Virus record (IMG/VR): IMGVR_UViG_3300014502_000008
Span: 1 to 54,085 of that record
Direction: 5' to 3' (one strand)
Origin: a virus
DNA length: 54,085 nucleotides
The notes under the pieces were generated by a model, which was not told the DNA's origin, did not search any database, and was given only the letters and a program-made list of their open reading frames with translations. The position numbers were made by a program, and so were the translations under genes. Below, piece by piece: positions 8,612-17,511 of the stretch. Within the stretch, counting starts at the first letter, position 1. Each line of letters begins with the position of its first letter.

Positions 8612-9411
8612 TAGTTCTGCCTCCCTTCCAGTTCAATTATCCTTGCTTTCAGGTTTGCTATTTCACGAAATACCAGGTCTAATGCCGACACAGACAGGAA
8701 GCCAGCATGTTCATGGACAAGCTCAGGGTGTTTTTCCTGTAATTCCTGTGCGATAACACCGTATCTGATTACTCCAGGTTCTGAGATAAACTCAAATTGC
8801 TTGTATTCAACTGTAATCGGAGTTCCAGGGATGGGTTTTATTTTCGTTTTGAGCCTTCTGTCAGAAGAAAGCCTATGATTTGTCGCTAATACTGTACCTG
8901 CAACAGTAACATTTCCCTGGAAGCTAGGGCTGTTTATCGGTGCGAAGTAGCTTTTATGCTCACCATCGAGAGTGTCGGCATCCAGTCCAGATGCGTCACC
9001 ATCCACTTGTTTAAGTATAGTGAGAATCTGCTCCCCGGTTATATTGACTTTGGATAATAATTCAGATAACTTCTTAGTGCCTAAGTAAATTTCAATAAGG
9101 TCATTGGGATTCTCCAAGTATATCTTAACCTGGGGTAGATATGTGTTTGTTGGATGGTAGATTATTGTTCCGTCAATCGTTATATCGATGTTATGGTTGT
9201 TGTCCATAACAAACTCAATATTTCCGGTAGATGATTCTTCAAGAAAAACAATACTGGAATCGCCTTCTTTCTCAATTTCTATTCCTATGCCTCCTGTTTG
9301 CTGTTCAACCAGTAGGGCTGGTGAAGCTGAAAGAATAAGTTCAACATCAAGATCACCCGGATAGAATACTCCAAGAGCATGTTCCCAGATATGTATTATC
9401 TCCTCTTCCAT
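8611..9411 (-). CDS. tail fibre with C-terminal S74 intramolecular chaperone (266 aa)
   Basis: The C-terminal 75 residues carry the Peptidase_S74 / endosialidase-type chaperone signature: SSDRRLKTKIKPI, then YGVIAQELQEKHPELV, then a terminal coiled coil (LKARIIELEGRQ). In this family the domain trimerises the fibre and then cleaves itself off. The middle contains DASGLDADTLDGEHKSYFAP, a pattern typical of the shaft just before such domains. The N-terminal 120 residues are beta-rich and would attach to the virion. The gene ends in a TAATG overlap with the next gene. Confidence 0.85.
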   Translation of the reverse strand: MEEEIIHIWEHALGVFYPGDLDVELILSASPALLVEQQTGGIGIEIEKEGDSSIVFLEESSTGNIEFVMDNNHNIDITIDGTIIYHPTNTYLPQVKIYLENPNDLIEIYLGTKKLSELLSKVNITGEQILTILKQVDGDASGLDADTLDGEHKSYFAPINSPSFQGNVTVAGTVLATNHRLSSDRRLKTKIKPIPGTPITVEYKQFEFISEPGVIRYGVIAQELQEKHPELVHEHAGFLSVSALDLVFREIANLKARIIELEGRQN

Positions 9412-9416
9412 TGAAC

Positions 9417-9806
9417 TTAGGTTTTGGCCTTGAGGATCTCGCTGAATTTTCCGGTCTTGATTATTACCCTGGTCCCTGCTGGTGCGTCTGCATCTGGCAC
9501 CGAAACATTGACTTGTATTTTATTGGCATTGCCCTCGGCAGCCTGTGTCTGTGCTGCTGATAGGATTAGTTGAAGCCTGATATCGGTGCTGCTGATATCT
9601 TTATGGACCATGACCGTCCATCCTGTAAGGGGATTAGGTTCAGTCCCGTAATAAAATCTAGCAAAAACAACTCCGGTAATAGCATTGAAGATGAATACCT
9701 GCACCCCTGTTACCTGGTTGGTATCAGTTGGATTCAGGATAATACCTGCTTCATCCTTCACCTTTATTAAAAACTTAGGTGTACTACCTGCGTAAATCGC
9801 TGCCAT
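9417..9806 (-). CDS. small phage structural protein (129 aa), baseplate-like beta fold
   Basis: I do not recognise a specific family. The pattern STPKFLIKVKDEAGIILNPT..TGVQVFIFN resembles the N-terminal Ig-like beta-sandwich of baseplate and upper-fibre proteins. It has no membrane segment. It is placed between a 247-aa structural protein and the S74 fibre, so it may join the fibre to the tail. That role is inferred from order only. Confidence 0.55.
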   Translation of the reverse strand: MAAIYAGSTPKFLIKVKDEAGIILNPTDTNQVTGVQVFIFNAITGVVFARFYYGTEPNPLTGWTVMVHKDISSTDIRLQLILSAAQTQAAEGNANKIQVNVSVPDADAPAGTRVIIKTGKFSEILKAKT

Positions 9807-9824
9807 TACCGGAGTTATTAATGA

Positions 9825-10568
9825 TTAAATTGCTTCGATATAAGTCACAAAAACCGCTACTTCCCCGGCTGTGACATTTGCCCATGACAAGTTTGACTGA
9901 AACACGAAATAAACATTGCTTGCAGATGCAGACGGAATACTTTCAGGCTGCATTACTCTAATAGTGTCAATCTCTTCAATGGGAGGGGGCTCCGTGCTAG
10001 CTTCCACACCCGTTTCTACCGATGCTACAAGGGAGAGAACAGGAGTAACCATTCCTTCTGTAACTTCCACCTCTAATATGTCGTCATGCTCAAGAGGTAT
10101 AGTGAAGGTTGACGGATTTATAACTGTAGCTTCAAAAGAACCATTAAGGTCCTCTTCTTCCATGCCTGTAAGATTGACATCAGCCGTTTCTGAAGTAATT
10201 CCATGACTTGTCGCTGTTGTAATTGTTGCAACATCATCAGTTAATGAAACTGTTGCTATTGCTATTGACTTTGAAGAAAATCCAGAAAGGGTATGTGTTT
10301 TTGCCATCATAACATTTGCAAGGGCCGGGATGATCGAACCAAGATCAATAGCCCGATCAGCTTCTACATCTGATGAGAAGTTGAAGTCACATCCTGCTAC
10401 TCCTGGAGCTCCGATAGTTTTCTTGACGGTCTTGATGTTTGAGAACACCACGTCATTAAGAGTGAGCTGTGATCCTGATATTCCAATCCATGCCCGGAAG
10501 CCATATTTCAGGGACTCAAGCAGTACCCTGGGGGTCCATTTCTTTACTATTAAATCTTTACCTGACAT
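9825..10568 (-). CDS. phage structural protein with Ig-like insert (247 aa)
   Basis: The outer parts (about residues 1-100 and 200-247) form one beta-rich domain. Between them a segment at about 105-165 with the pattern ATITTATSHGI...LNGSFEATVINPSTFTIP matches the small Ig-like inserts common in tail proteins. A proline/glutamate-rich linker (EASTEPPPIEEID) follows. This supports a tail or head-decoration protein. The exact role is unknown. Confidence 0.6.
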   Translation of the reverse strand: MSGKDLIVKKWTPRVLLESLKYGFRAWIGISGSQLTLNDVVFSNIKTVKKTIGAPGVAGCDFNFSSDVEADRAIDLGSIIPALANVMMAKTHTLSGFSSKSIAIATVSLTDDVATITTATSHGITSETADVNLTGMEEEDLNGSFEATVINPSTFTIPLEHDDILEVEVTEGMVTPVLSLVASVETGVEASTEPPPIEEIDTIRVMQPESIPSASASNVYFVFQSNLSWANVTAGEVAVFVTYIEAI

Positions 10569-10592
10569 TTTGAATAATTTTAGTTGTTAGTA

Positions 10593-11207
10593 CTATGTTT
10601 GTGATAATGAATTTGCAAATTGCTCATAAGCCATTTTGGCCTTGTCTCCCTGCCCTCCGATAAGTAATATCTTTGAAGCACATAACCAGCTAAGACTTTC
10701 AGCAAGAAGGTCTGATAACTCCTCAGGCTTTGCAGTCTTGATGTAACTTGCTGTTGATGGTACTGCACTAGCAACTACCTTGCTACATTCTAAATATTTT
10801 GATACCGCACCACCATTGACAGACGTGCTTCTGATAACTACTGAAGGTCTGCCATAACCACCAGGTATTAACTCCTGGATGGCATAAGCTGGATTGTCGG
10901 TTGATATTGCTTTTTTAACTGATCTTTCCCATAGCGGGAATTTAACCTCATGAAGCCTGACCCAATTAGCAGGTACAGGTATGTATGCTTTGTTGTTGGT
11001 TGTGTCATAAAGAATGGTTGTCACTTCCCCTGACACAATGGGGATCAATGCGGGGGTCAATAAGTGCATAGGACCCTTTTCCAGTATCTCCCTGGCACTC
11101 TCATCAAGCATCGGCCCGATATACTCATCGAATGGAAGAGACACCCCTTCCGGGGTGTACTCATCCAACTTGATTTTAACTTTATTTATTAACCCTGATC
11201 TATCCAC
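10593..11207 (-). CDS. head-tail connector/adaptor-like protein (204 aa)
   Basis: It begins with a helix (MDRSGLINKVKIKLDEYTP) followed by a segment ending in P.LLTPALIP, then a beta-rich centre and a long C-terminal helical region (about 160-204). Similar sized proteins that follow the capsid gene in podovirus-type genomes are head-completion or adaptor proteins of the P22 gp4 kind. I infer that role from size, secondary structure and position. No catalytic motif is seen. It could also be a minor head protein. Confidence 0.5.
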   Translation of the reverse strand: MDRSGLINKVKIKLDEYTPEGVSLPFDEYIGPMLDESAREILEKGPMHLLTPALIPIVSGEVTTILYDTTNNKAYIPVPANWVRLHEVKFPLWERSVKKAISTDNPAYAIQELIPGGYGRPSVVIRSTSVNGGAVSKYLECSKVVASAVPSTASYIKTAKPEELSDLLAESLSWLCASKILLIGGQGDKAKMAYEQFANSLSQT

Positions 11208-11216
11208 GTTAATGAA

Positions 11217-11669
11217 TTATTTAAGGTCTGGAAATGCTATTTTATATTTCTCAGCAATTGCCATTACTGCTGTTTTGTTTGGAAGTGATCCCTGCGTCAA
11301 TCCATCTATTTTGGCAAGCAGGTAGTCCCTGGCTCCCTGGACAGTGTTGATGCCTTCAGCTTTTTTAATGTCTGATTTTTCTATAACCGGCTCTGCTTCA
11401 TCATCGAATGAGCTTATTTCTTTGAACGAAATACCATTGCTGGAATCCTTTGCAAGAATATCCTGCAATACCGGGTCAGTTGTCTGGAATTTACCATTGA
11501 TAGGAGGTCTTAAACTTCCGCCTCTGAATGAGATTAATGTCCTTTTCCCCTGAAACATGACATACATTTCATAGCTCTGATAATGTAGTGCCTGATAAGT
11601 TTTTGTGATCATAATGCTGTTTTTAAATAGATTTTTAGGTTTGAAGAAAAAAAGGGGTGTGGTTAGCAC
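11217..11669 (-). CDS. small head protein, unknown (150 aa)
   Basis: The N-terminal half (after an in-frame Met at about residue 19, MITKTYQALHYQSYEMYVMF) is a short beta domain that contains KRTLISFRGGSLRPP. The C-terminal half ends in a helix (DYLLAKIDGLTQGSLPNKTAVMAIAEKY) typical of small phage capsid-adjacent proteins. The true start is probably the inner ATG at about 11615, because the first 18 residues are F/K/N-rich and not conserved-looking. It lies immediately downstream of the capsid gene. Decoration or stabilisation of the head is possible but unproven. Confidence 0.5.
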   Translation of the reverse strand: MLTTPLFFFKPKNLFKNSIMITKTYQALHYQSYEMYVMFQGKRTLISFRGGSLRPPINGKFQTTDPVLQDILAKDSSNGISFKEISSFDDEAEPVIEKSDIKKAEGINTVQGARDYLLAKIDGLTQGSLPNKTAVMAIAEKYKIAFPDLK

Positions 11670-11688
11670 CCCGTCTTTTTATGTGTTA

Positions 11689-13050
11689 CTAGGCTTTTGG
11701 CCCTATGATTGCGTGAGTATCCGGGTATCTGGTGATAACACCGGTTGTTTCTTCCAGGACAACTGCATCCACGTTTCTCTGGCCTGATTCTTTCAGGTTC
11801 AGTTTACGGGTAGCCATTGGCTTCATGGTATGCTTCTCAATCTGGTTAATGTCAAGTACGATACCTTTCTCTCCCCAACCTGCATGATCAAGTAAGGAGT
11901 GGTGTTTGTAAAGCAGGATGCCGAAGTTTGTTTCAATCTGGTTCCACTTAATACCCCACTTCACTTCAACCTTCTTAGCTTCAATCTGCTTCTGTACTGT
12001 GCTGATCTTGGAGATATGAGCTGTAAGAGCGTCACCACCGAAGAATATCCTGGTCTCAGAACCGCTATTGCCGGTAAAGATTGATTTAGTCCAGTCAACG
12101 AATGTTGCATCGTCAATGGTCCTGTCTGCACCACCAGTACCATACTCAAGAGACTTGGTTATGAATCTGGTTATTCCACCGGTAGAGTATCTTTCTTTAG
12201 CTTCAACCAGGTCAATAAATTTAGCTCTGACACCGAAGAGGAACGAAAGCTCCATAGTCTGTCTCATGTCATAGATATTCTGAGCTTCATAGTCAGTGAA
12301 TGACCAGTCAACTTCTTTATCATGAATTTTCTGGAAGGTAGATTCTTCAACCTGTGCCATGAATATCTGCATGAAGTTGAAATCTTTAACCGGGATGATA
12401 GCATAGGGTGAAGTCTGTGCATCAAGTTCATGCTTGCAAGAACCCATCCTGACTAGTTTCGTATTTACAGGGATAGTTACGCCAATAATCATATTACCTG
12501 CGTTTACGCCACTGCCAAGAGGTCCATTAAGAGGCTGTATTTTAATTGTGCCATCGCCAACACTCTTTGATATAATGAAGCAGGCCAGGTCTTTGCTGTC
12601 AGCTCCGGTAACACCAGATATCAAGACTGTATCATCAGCACTCCATGAACTTATATTATGAACTGCAAGGTCAGTTGTGGTATTTCCGTCTCCTGCATGA
12701 GTGTAGGCTTCATGAACAGTGTCAGTAATTGGCCTGGAATCAACTGCGTAGTAATCCGACACAAAGGATTTAATGTCAACCCCGTTAGTTATAGATCGCA
12801 TTATGGTGTCAAGAGGTGTAGCGGAAGGCCTCATTTCTGTTACCTTCTTACTGATGTAATTCTTATCAAGATCCGGGGACCCTGCTTTTACACCACCGAC
12901 AGTTACAGGACCGTCAGCAACAACAGCACCAACCGCATAAGTGGCACCGGCAGCAAGGGCAGTAAGCCCGGAGAATACCATCGAGACTGTTACTAAGAAC
13001 AGTATCCCGAAGAGATATGCCCCAATGTTAAAAATATTGTACTTTCTCAT
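11689..13050 (-). CDS. major capsid protein (453 aa)
   Basis: Length, position after the scaffold gene, and sequence texture support a major capsid protein, presumably with the HK97 fold: an N-terminal arm KNYISKKVTEMRPSATPLDTIMR, beta-rich core, helical spine QNIYDMRQTMELSFLFGVRAK, and C-terminal domain with GVITRYPDTHAI. An insert at about residues 115-175 looks Ig-like. Unusually, residues 8-37 form a long hydrophobic segment resembling a signal peptide or membrane anchor (YLFGILFLVTVSMVFSGLTA). It may be removed with the scaffold or act in assembly. The start ATG is the only strong candidate upstream of the conserved arm. Confidence 0.8.
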   Translation of the reverse strand: MRKYNIFNIGAYLFGILFLVTVSMVFSGLTALAAGATYAVGAVVADGPVTVGGVKAGSPDLDKNYISKKVTEMRPSATPLDTIMRSITNGVDIKSFVSDYYAVDSRPITDTVHEAYTHAGDGNTTTDLAVHNISSWSADDTVLISGVTGADSKDLACFIISKSVGDGTIKIQPLNGPLGSGVNAGNMIIGVTIPVNTKLVRMGSCKHELDAQTSPYAIIPVKDFNFMQIFMAQVEESTFQKIHDKEVDWSFTDYEAQNIYDMRQTMELSFLFGVRAKFIDLVEAKERYSTGGITRFITKSLEYGTGGADRTIDDATFVDWTKSIFTGNSGSETRIFFGGDALTAHISKISTVQKQIEAKKVEVKWGIKWNQIETNFGILLYKHHSLLDHAGWGEKGIVLDINQIEKHTMKPMATRKLNLKESGQRNVDAVVLEETTGVITRYPDTHAIIGPKA

Positions 13051-13110
13051 TTTAAATTTCTGTTTTTGTGGATTGTTTATAATTAGTGATTATTAATAAA
13101 TAGTTGTCTA

Positions 13111-13674
13111 TTAAGAGAATACGTCCCTTTTCTTTGTTTTAGCTACCATATCATCCATGTAATTGGGTGCTGGTTTAACTACTTCAGGTTCCTGAGCTGA
13201 TCTGTTAGGTCTTGGCAGTCCGTCACCAACAGCAGGGGCAGCCTGTTTCGTTGCGACAATCTTCTCATTGCGTCCTGCTATCTTGCCCTGTTCGGTGGCA
13301 GCAACCACGTCACCGTCATAGCTAAAAGCCTTCATTATGGCTTCCAGGTGATCTTCTGTGATCTTACCGTTATTGATATCTTCTAGCATACTGTCAAACT
13401 TCTGGAAGAACTCTTCAGCCTGGGCTTCATCCATTCCCTTCTTTTCGACAAAGGCTGTGACAGCCTGCTCTGAAAGGCCTATGTTCTTGGAACGTTCATC
13501 CTCAAGCTGTTTGCGTTTTGCTGATTTATCCTCAAACTCGGCCTTGTTCTTAGCCCAGCCTGCATAGTCCGGGTCTCCTTCAATGGCTACCAGGTCAGCA
13601 GGATCTAGATGCCTTGCAAGAGCTTCCCGGAATGTCGCACCGTTGATGCAATCCCTGACCACCTCACCTGCCAA
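13111..13674 (-). CDS. scaffold protein, C-terminal part (out of frame with 13605-13946)
   Basis: As read, this opens at a TTG codon and encodes 187 aa, beginning AGEVVRDCINGATFREALARH, with a long acidic, helical centre and a basic tail ending in AKTKKRDVF. This is typical of the C-terminal, capsid-binding part of a phage scaffold. The reading frame is the direct continuation of the upstream frame if one base is added near 13672, giving IALFEREPLAGEVVRD. Independent translation from TTG with a stop four codons upstream is unlikely, so it is probably the second half of a 278-aa scaffold. Confidence 0.7.
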   Translation of the reverse strand: MAGEVVRDCINGATFREALARHLDPADLVAIEGDPDYAGWAKNKAEFEDKSAKRKQLEDERSKNIGLSEQAVTAFVEKKGMDEAQAEEFFQKFDSMLEDINNGKITEDHLEAIMKAFSYDGDVVAATEQGKIAGRNEKIVATKQAAPAVGDGLPRPNRSAQEPEVVKPAPNYMDDMVAKTKKRDVFS

Positions 13675-13946
13675 GGCTCCCTTTCAAATAGGGCTATGAG
13701 TTTCTGATTAGAGAGCTGGCCCTTTTCCCTGTACCCTTCCAGGTCCTTAACATGCTCCTCATGGCCTGCTTCATATTCTTCGTCTGTCTTAAATTCCCTG
13801 CCAGGGTATGCCTTAGCAAGGCGATCAGCGTACTTATGTTTAGCCGGGGGTGTTGCTTCTCCTGCGACTTCTTCTGCTGGCATCGGTGTTTCGACTACCG
13901 GATCAGTCTCAGGGGTATCGATATTTTTTTTAGTCTCTTCTTCCAT
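13605..13946 (-). CDS. scaffold protein, N-terminal part (frameshifted)
   Basis: This 113-aa frame starts with an acidic, proline- and threonine-rich tail (MEEETKKNIDTPETDPVV) then KYADRLAKAYPGREFKTDEE, and is scaffold-like up to about residue 91 (QKLIALFEREP). Beyond that it reads WQVRWSGIASTVRHSG, which is out of character and ends at a stop. The -1 frame resumes the expected protein. An exact TAnnTTTG box lies 50 bp upstream, so this is the first gene of the late operon. Confidence 0.7.
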   Translation of the reverse strand: MEEETKKNIDTPETDPVVETPMPAEEVAGEATPPAKHKYADRLAKAYPGREFKTDEEYEAGHEEHVKDLEGYREKGQLSNQKLIALFEREPWQVRWSGIASTVRHSGKLLQGI

Positions 13947-13995
13947 TTGATTAAAATGTTAATTATTACTGCTATTACGCTGCAATCATCGTGTT

Positions 13996-14003
13996 CAAAT
14001 CTA
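13996..14003 (-). promoter_or_regulatory. candidate Bacteroidota -7 box for the late structural operon
   Basis: The minus strand reads TAGATTTG, an exact match to the TAnnTTTG -7 consensus of Bacteroidota promoters. It lies 50 nt ahead of the scaffold start, in the 142-bp gap between divergent operons. A -33 TTG is not evident at ideal spacing. No exact box was found for the plus-strand operon. Confidence 0.5.
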
Positions 14004-14088
14004 TGTATTCCGTTGATAACTTATAGGTTTAATAGTCCATTTATATGGCGTATTAACCGTAGATTTACACGATATACACAGTATTATT

Positions 14089-14307
14089 ATGACGAACAAA
14101 AAATTAACACAAACCAGGAAGAGGCACTTAAAGTTGTACCACAGGTTCCTTAAACTAAAAGGTGATGATTTGACTAATGACATTAAGAGAGCTTTAAAAA
14201 CCTCTAATACACTTTATTACGACAGGATAGCCGAAGAAGAAGGTTGGAGCACTGACCATGTAAGGAGGGTGTGTAATACGATGATAAAGGAAAATCCAAA
14301 AGACTAG
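14089..14307 (+). CDS. small helical, HTH-like protein before the terminase (72 aa)
   Basis: This is a basic N-terminal helix followed by a short segment TSNTLYYDRIAEEEGWSTDHVRRV that looks like a winged or plain helix-turn-helix. Its stop TAG overlaps the GTG start of the large terminase (TAGTG), so the two are translationally coupled. It could be a small terminase subunit or a regulator. The other candidate small subunit in the window is the HTH protein at 45872. Confidence 0.55.
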   Translation: MTNKKLTQTRKRHLKLYHRFLKLKGDDLTNDIKRALKTSNTLYYDRIAEEEGWSTDHVRRVCNTMIKENPKD

Positions 14308-16295
14308 TGGATTCCAGGATAGACATAAACACCATCATTGAGACGAACAAACAGAGACGATCTGTATTGTTTTGTCCTTATAATCCCATTACCGGAGAGG
14401 GCTCCCCTATTGAGAGGACCAAAATACACTACTTCGCTAAGGGTGAAAGATGGGATTATTCTATTCCTACCATTATGTATGATGAAAACAAGGAGTTCAT
14501 TGATCTTCTTGTAAACGAAGGGAGTGTTGAATCCCTTCTTAATGGTGTTGCCCAATTAACAGTTGATGATTTTCTGGTACTCTTTACGACACTCAGGTTT
14601 AAGTATGACTTTGAGTTTTGGGCCTATACAACTGTCAAGATTCAGGATAAGAGAACCAAGCTCATAATTCCCTTCATGTTGAATAGACCACAGAGAAGGG
14701 TACTTGCCAGGTTAGAAAAAATGCGCCTGGCTGATGTACCTATAAGGGCTATTATTCTGAAGGCTCGTCAATGGGGAGGTTCCACCCTGGTACAGGTTTA
14801 CATGGCATGGATACAGCTGATTCATAAAAAGAACTGGCACTCAGCCATTGTAGCCCAGGTAGAGAACCAGACCAGGAATATACGAAGCACATACTCAAGG
14901 CTTGCAAAGGAATATCCGACTTCAATAGGAAAGGTTAAATTCCTGCCATTTGAAGGGTCCAGCAAAAACAAGATCATTGAGGGGAGGGACTGTATTATAG
15001 GTATCGGGTCAGCTGAGAAGCCTGATAGCTTACGGTCATTCGACTTCGCTATGGTCCACATGTCAGAGGCAGGACTATGGAAGTCCACCCCTCAGAAATC
15101 AGCAGAGGACCTGGTACAGGGTATCCGGGCTGGTATCCCTGACGTGCCATATTCATTGGAAGTACTAGAATCAACAGCCAAAGGGGTAGGGAACTTCTTT
15201 CACCGGGAATGGCAGGCAGCAGTGGAGGGTAGAAGTTCGTATGACCCAATCTTTGTCCCCTGGTTTGAGATTGAAATGTACCAGAAGCATATCACAGACC
15301 TATCTAAGTTCATACAATGGATGCGGGAGAATGATTATGCCATGACCCTCTGGAACCTGGGAGCCACACTAGAAGGCATAAACTGGTACTTCAAGCACAA
15401 GCTAGGCATGAACTATGACGACTGGCGTATGAAGTCAGAGTTCCCATCCACTGCACTAGAGGCATTCCAGTCAACCGGGAGAAGGGTGTTCGCTCAGTCT
15501 TATGTAGAGAAGGCACGTAAGAACTGCAGGCCTCCTCAGTTCTATGGCGATATGTTCGCTAAGTCACAGAAAGGGAAAGAAGCCTTTGAAAACCTAGAGT
15601 TTCAGCAGGACGACAAGGGGCTGATGTTGGTGTGGGACGTGCCAGATAAGACTATGGAGGTATCATCCAGGTATGAGGTCACTGTGGATATCGGAGGAAG
15701 AACAGCAGGAGCTGACTGGTCAGTAATCAAAGTCTTTGACCGGTACTGGATGATGGAGGGAGGAAAGCCTGAGGTAGTTGCCACATGGAGAGGCCACCTT
15801 GATCAGGACCTGGTTTCATGGAAGGCTGCACAGATAGCAAAGTTCTACAACAATGCCCTGCTGACAGTTGAATCGAACTCGCTTGACACAGAGGAATCGG
15901 AAGGGAATCACTTCCTGACAGTACTGGATGAGATTGTCAAGTATTACCCTAACATATACGGGAGAACGGACCCGGAGAAGGTAAGATTAAACCTGCCTGT
16001 TAAGTATGGCTTCCAAACCAATAAGTCAACTAAACCGATGGTCATTGACCTGCTGAACGGATCAATGAGGGACGAAGAGTATTACGAAAGGGATCTCAGG
16101 GCATGTGATGAAATGGACACCTATGAGATTAAGCCCAATGGCAGTTATGGAGCTGTGGAGGGCTGTAAGGACGACCTGGTGATGGTTACTGCAATAGGGC
16201 TATGGATATGCTTCCAGTATATGGCTATGCCAAAGCTCATAGTAAAATCAACAGGAACGACAGGAAAGAAAATAATTTCGGAAGCAAGTATATAA
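14307..16295 (+). CDS. terL: terminase large subunit
   Basis: This is the ATP-driven packaging motor and nuclease. The ATPase half carries an atypical Walker A, LKARQWGGST (about residues 151-160), and a Walker B-like FDFAMVHMSEAGLW (about 246-259). The RNase-H-like nuclease half shows VDIGGRTAGADWSV (about 457-471), a central VESNSLDTEE (about 516) and CKDDLVMVT (about 620), which supply the acidic metal ligands. Length 662 aa is normal. Translation starts at GTG, overlapping the stop of the preceding gene. It is the first large gene of the plus-strand operon. Confidence 0.92.
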   Translation: MDSRIDINTIIETNKQRRSVLFCPYNPITGEGSPIERTKIHYFAKGERWDYSIPTIMYDENKEFIDLLVNEGSVESLLNGVAQLTVDDFLVLFTTLRFKYDFEFWAYTTVKIQDKRTKLIIPFMLNRPQRRVLARLEKMRLADVPIRAIILKARQWGGSTLVQVYMAWIQLIHKKNWHSAIVAQVENQTRNIRSTYSRLAKEYPTSIGKVKFLPFEGSSKNKIIEGRDCIIGIGSAEKPDSLRSFDFAMVHMSEAGLWKSTPQKSAEDLVQGIRAGIPDVPYSLEVLESTAKGVGNFFHREWQAAVEGRSSYDPIFVPWFEIEMYQKHITDLSKFIQWMRENDYAMTLWNLGATLEGINWYFKHKLGMNYDDWRMKSEFPSTALEAFQSTGRRVFAQSYVEKARKNCRPPQFYGDMFAKSQKGKEAFENLEFQQDDKGLMLVWDVPDKTMEVSSRYEVTVDIGGRTAGADWSVIKVFDRYWMMEGGKPEVVATWRGHLDQDLVSWKAAQIAKFYNNALLTVESNSLDTEESEGNHFLTVLDEIVKYYPNIYGRTDPEKVRLNLPVKYGFQTNKSTKPMVIDLLNGSMRDEEYYERDLRACDEMDTYEIKPNGSYGAVEGCKDDLVMVTAIGLWICFQYMAMPKLIVKSTGTTGKKIISEASI

Positions 16296-16305
16296 AATTA
16301 AAGCT

Positions 16306-16647
16306 ATGCAAAAGATTGAGATTAAACCAAGCGATAAAGTATTATTCACAACCTCATACCTCGTGAGGGATGAGTATAAGGAACATTATAAAGAGAACCC
16401 TGATTATTTAAAATGGGTATTCAACAACAAATTAGCTGAACCCCTTGCAAATAACATTATTGACAAGCAGGTGATTATAGAAACTTCAATGCCTGAAATA
16501 AAAAGCACTGAGTTCAGAATTGCGTTCTATTTATTCACACCGGAGGAAATGAAGCAGTTCATCCAGGAAGTTGAAGAAACAGTACTGAAATTCGCTGGTA
16601 AACGGTGTTTCTGTGCCATTGATGAGCCTAAAACCTGTAAAAAGTAA
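16306..16647 (+). CDS. conserved-looking phage protein of unknown function (113 aa)
   Basis: Not recognised. The protein is soluble with mixed alpha/beta pattern, an acidic helix (FTPEEMKQFIQEVEETVLKF) and a cysteine-containing tail (KRCFCAIDEPKTCKK). It starts 10 bp after the terminase stop, and its own stop overlaps the next start (TAATG), so it is part of the same operon. Confidence 0.6.
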   Translation: MQKIEIKPSDKVLFTTSYLVRDEYKEHYKENPDYLKWVFNNKLAEPLANNIIDKQVIIETSMPEIKSTEFRIAFYLFTPEEMKQFIQEVEETVLKFAGKRCFCAIDEPKTCKK

Positions 16648-16895
16648 TGGAAGAGACTAAGGCCTTAATCCAGGCATTCCTGGAAGAACAAAACAGTAAA
16701 ACCAAATTCCCCTTCACATCAAGGGTAATACTCTTTCACAAGTTCGGACCACTTACAGACCAGGCACTAATAGCCTTACAGAGTGAGGGGATTGTTTACC
16801 CAAGTCCCGGAGTTAATGGACCACTGGTGCGCTACATTGTGGAAGATATAGTAAGAGAGAAAGTAAGAAAACATTTTTTTAAAACAAAAAAATAA
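16647..16895 (+). CDS. small phage protein of unknown function (82 aa)
   Basis: Not recognised. Mostly helical with a short loop PSPGVNGPLVRY and a strongly basic C-terminus (KVRKHFFKTKK) that could contact nucleic acid. Coupled to the previous gene through a TAATG overlap and followed 5 bp later by the next gene. Confidence 0.55.
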   Translation: MEETKALIQAFLEEQNSKTKFPFTSRVILFHKFGPLTDQALIALQSEGIVYPSPGVNGPLVRYIVEDIVREKVRKHFFKTKK

Positions 16896-16900
16896 AAATT

Positions 16901-17275
16901 ATGCGAAAGAGAAACATTTTCAGCGACTTCAGGAATAAGATAGCGAAAGACTACTATGAATGGTGGTCGTACTTGGTCTCATTCTGGAATGTTCAGACCG
17001 ACAATAGGCGAATCAAGAGAGCTTTGAAAAGAGGAAGAATCAAAAACGCCGGAGACAAACGCACTTATTATATTCTCAGAGACAAGACCGGAGGAATTAA
17101 TGAGCTGAATAAATCAGAGATCAACATGCTTGTTAAAGCTGGGATATTTGCCAAAAGAAGCCACATGCAGATAATTTCAGATGCAATTGATATCGTCTGT
17201 AAAAACAGTCAGATCCAAGAGGAGTTCAATCAGGAAAAGCTCAGGAAGGAGGCTATAAATGACACCGAAGGATAA
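16901..17275 (+). CDS. basic phage protein of unknown function (124 aa)
   Basis: Not recognised. A very basic N-terminal half (RRIKRALKRGRIKNAGDKR) precedes a patch TYYILRDKTGGINELNKSE that resembles a small winged-helix or DUF3850-like beta turn, and a helical C-terminus. Nucleic-acid binding is a guess from charge. It overlaps the following gene by 17 bp. Confidence 0.5.
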   Translation: MRKRNIFSDFRNKIAKDYYEWWSYLVSFWNVQTDNRRIKRALKRGRIKNAGDKRTYYILRDKTGGINELNKSEINMLVKAGIFAKRSHMQIISDAIDIVCKNSQIQEEFNQEKLRKEAINDTEG

Positions 17276-17486
17276 AAAGATCATTGAGGATGCAGAAAAG
17301 GCCGGGATTCCGATATTCGTTCTGACTGCAAAAGACCTCCTGGCTGCTGATATTATTAGAAGTTATGGCTTCGCATGTCTGACAAACCATTGTCCCGATG
17401 AACACATAAAGGGAGTGGCAATCAGGATGAGAGAATTCCATAGCTGGAAAGCTAAAAACCCGGACAAAGTAAAACTACCTGACTAA
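17259..17486 (+). CDS. small phage protein of unknown function (75 aa)
   Basis: Not recognised. Alternating helix and strand (KAGIPIFVLTAKDLLAADII) with CLTNHCPDEHIKG, which has two Cys and two His in a short span and could bind a metal. It begins within the preceding gene and lies 25 bp upstream of the SSB gene, so it belongs to the replication/recombination group. Confidence 0.55.
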   Translation: MTPKDKKIIEDAEKAGIPIFVLTAKDLLAADIIRSYGFACLTNHCPDEHIKGVAIRMREFHSWKAKNPDKVKLPD

Positions 17487-17511
17487 TAATTAACCATTTA
17501 ATAAATAATCT

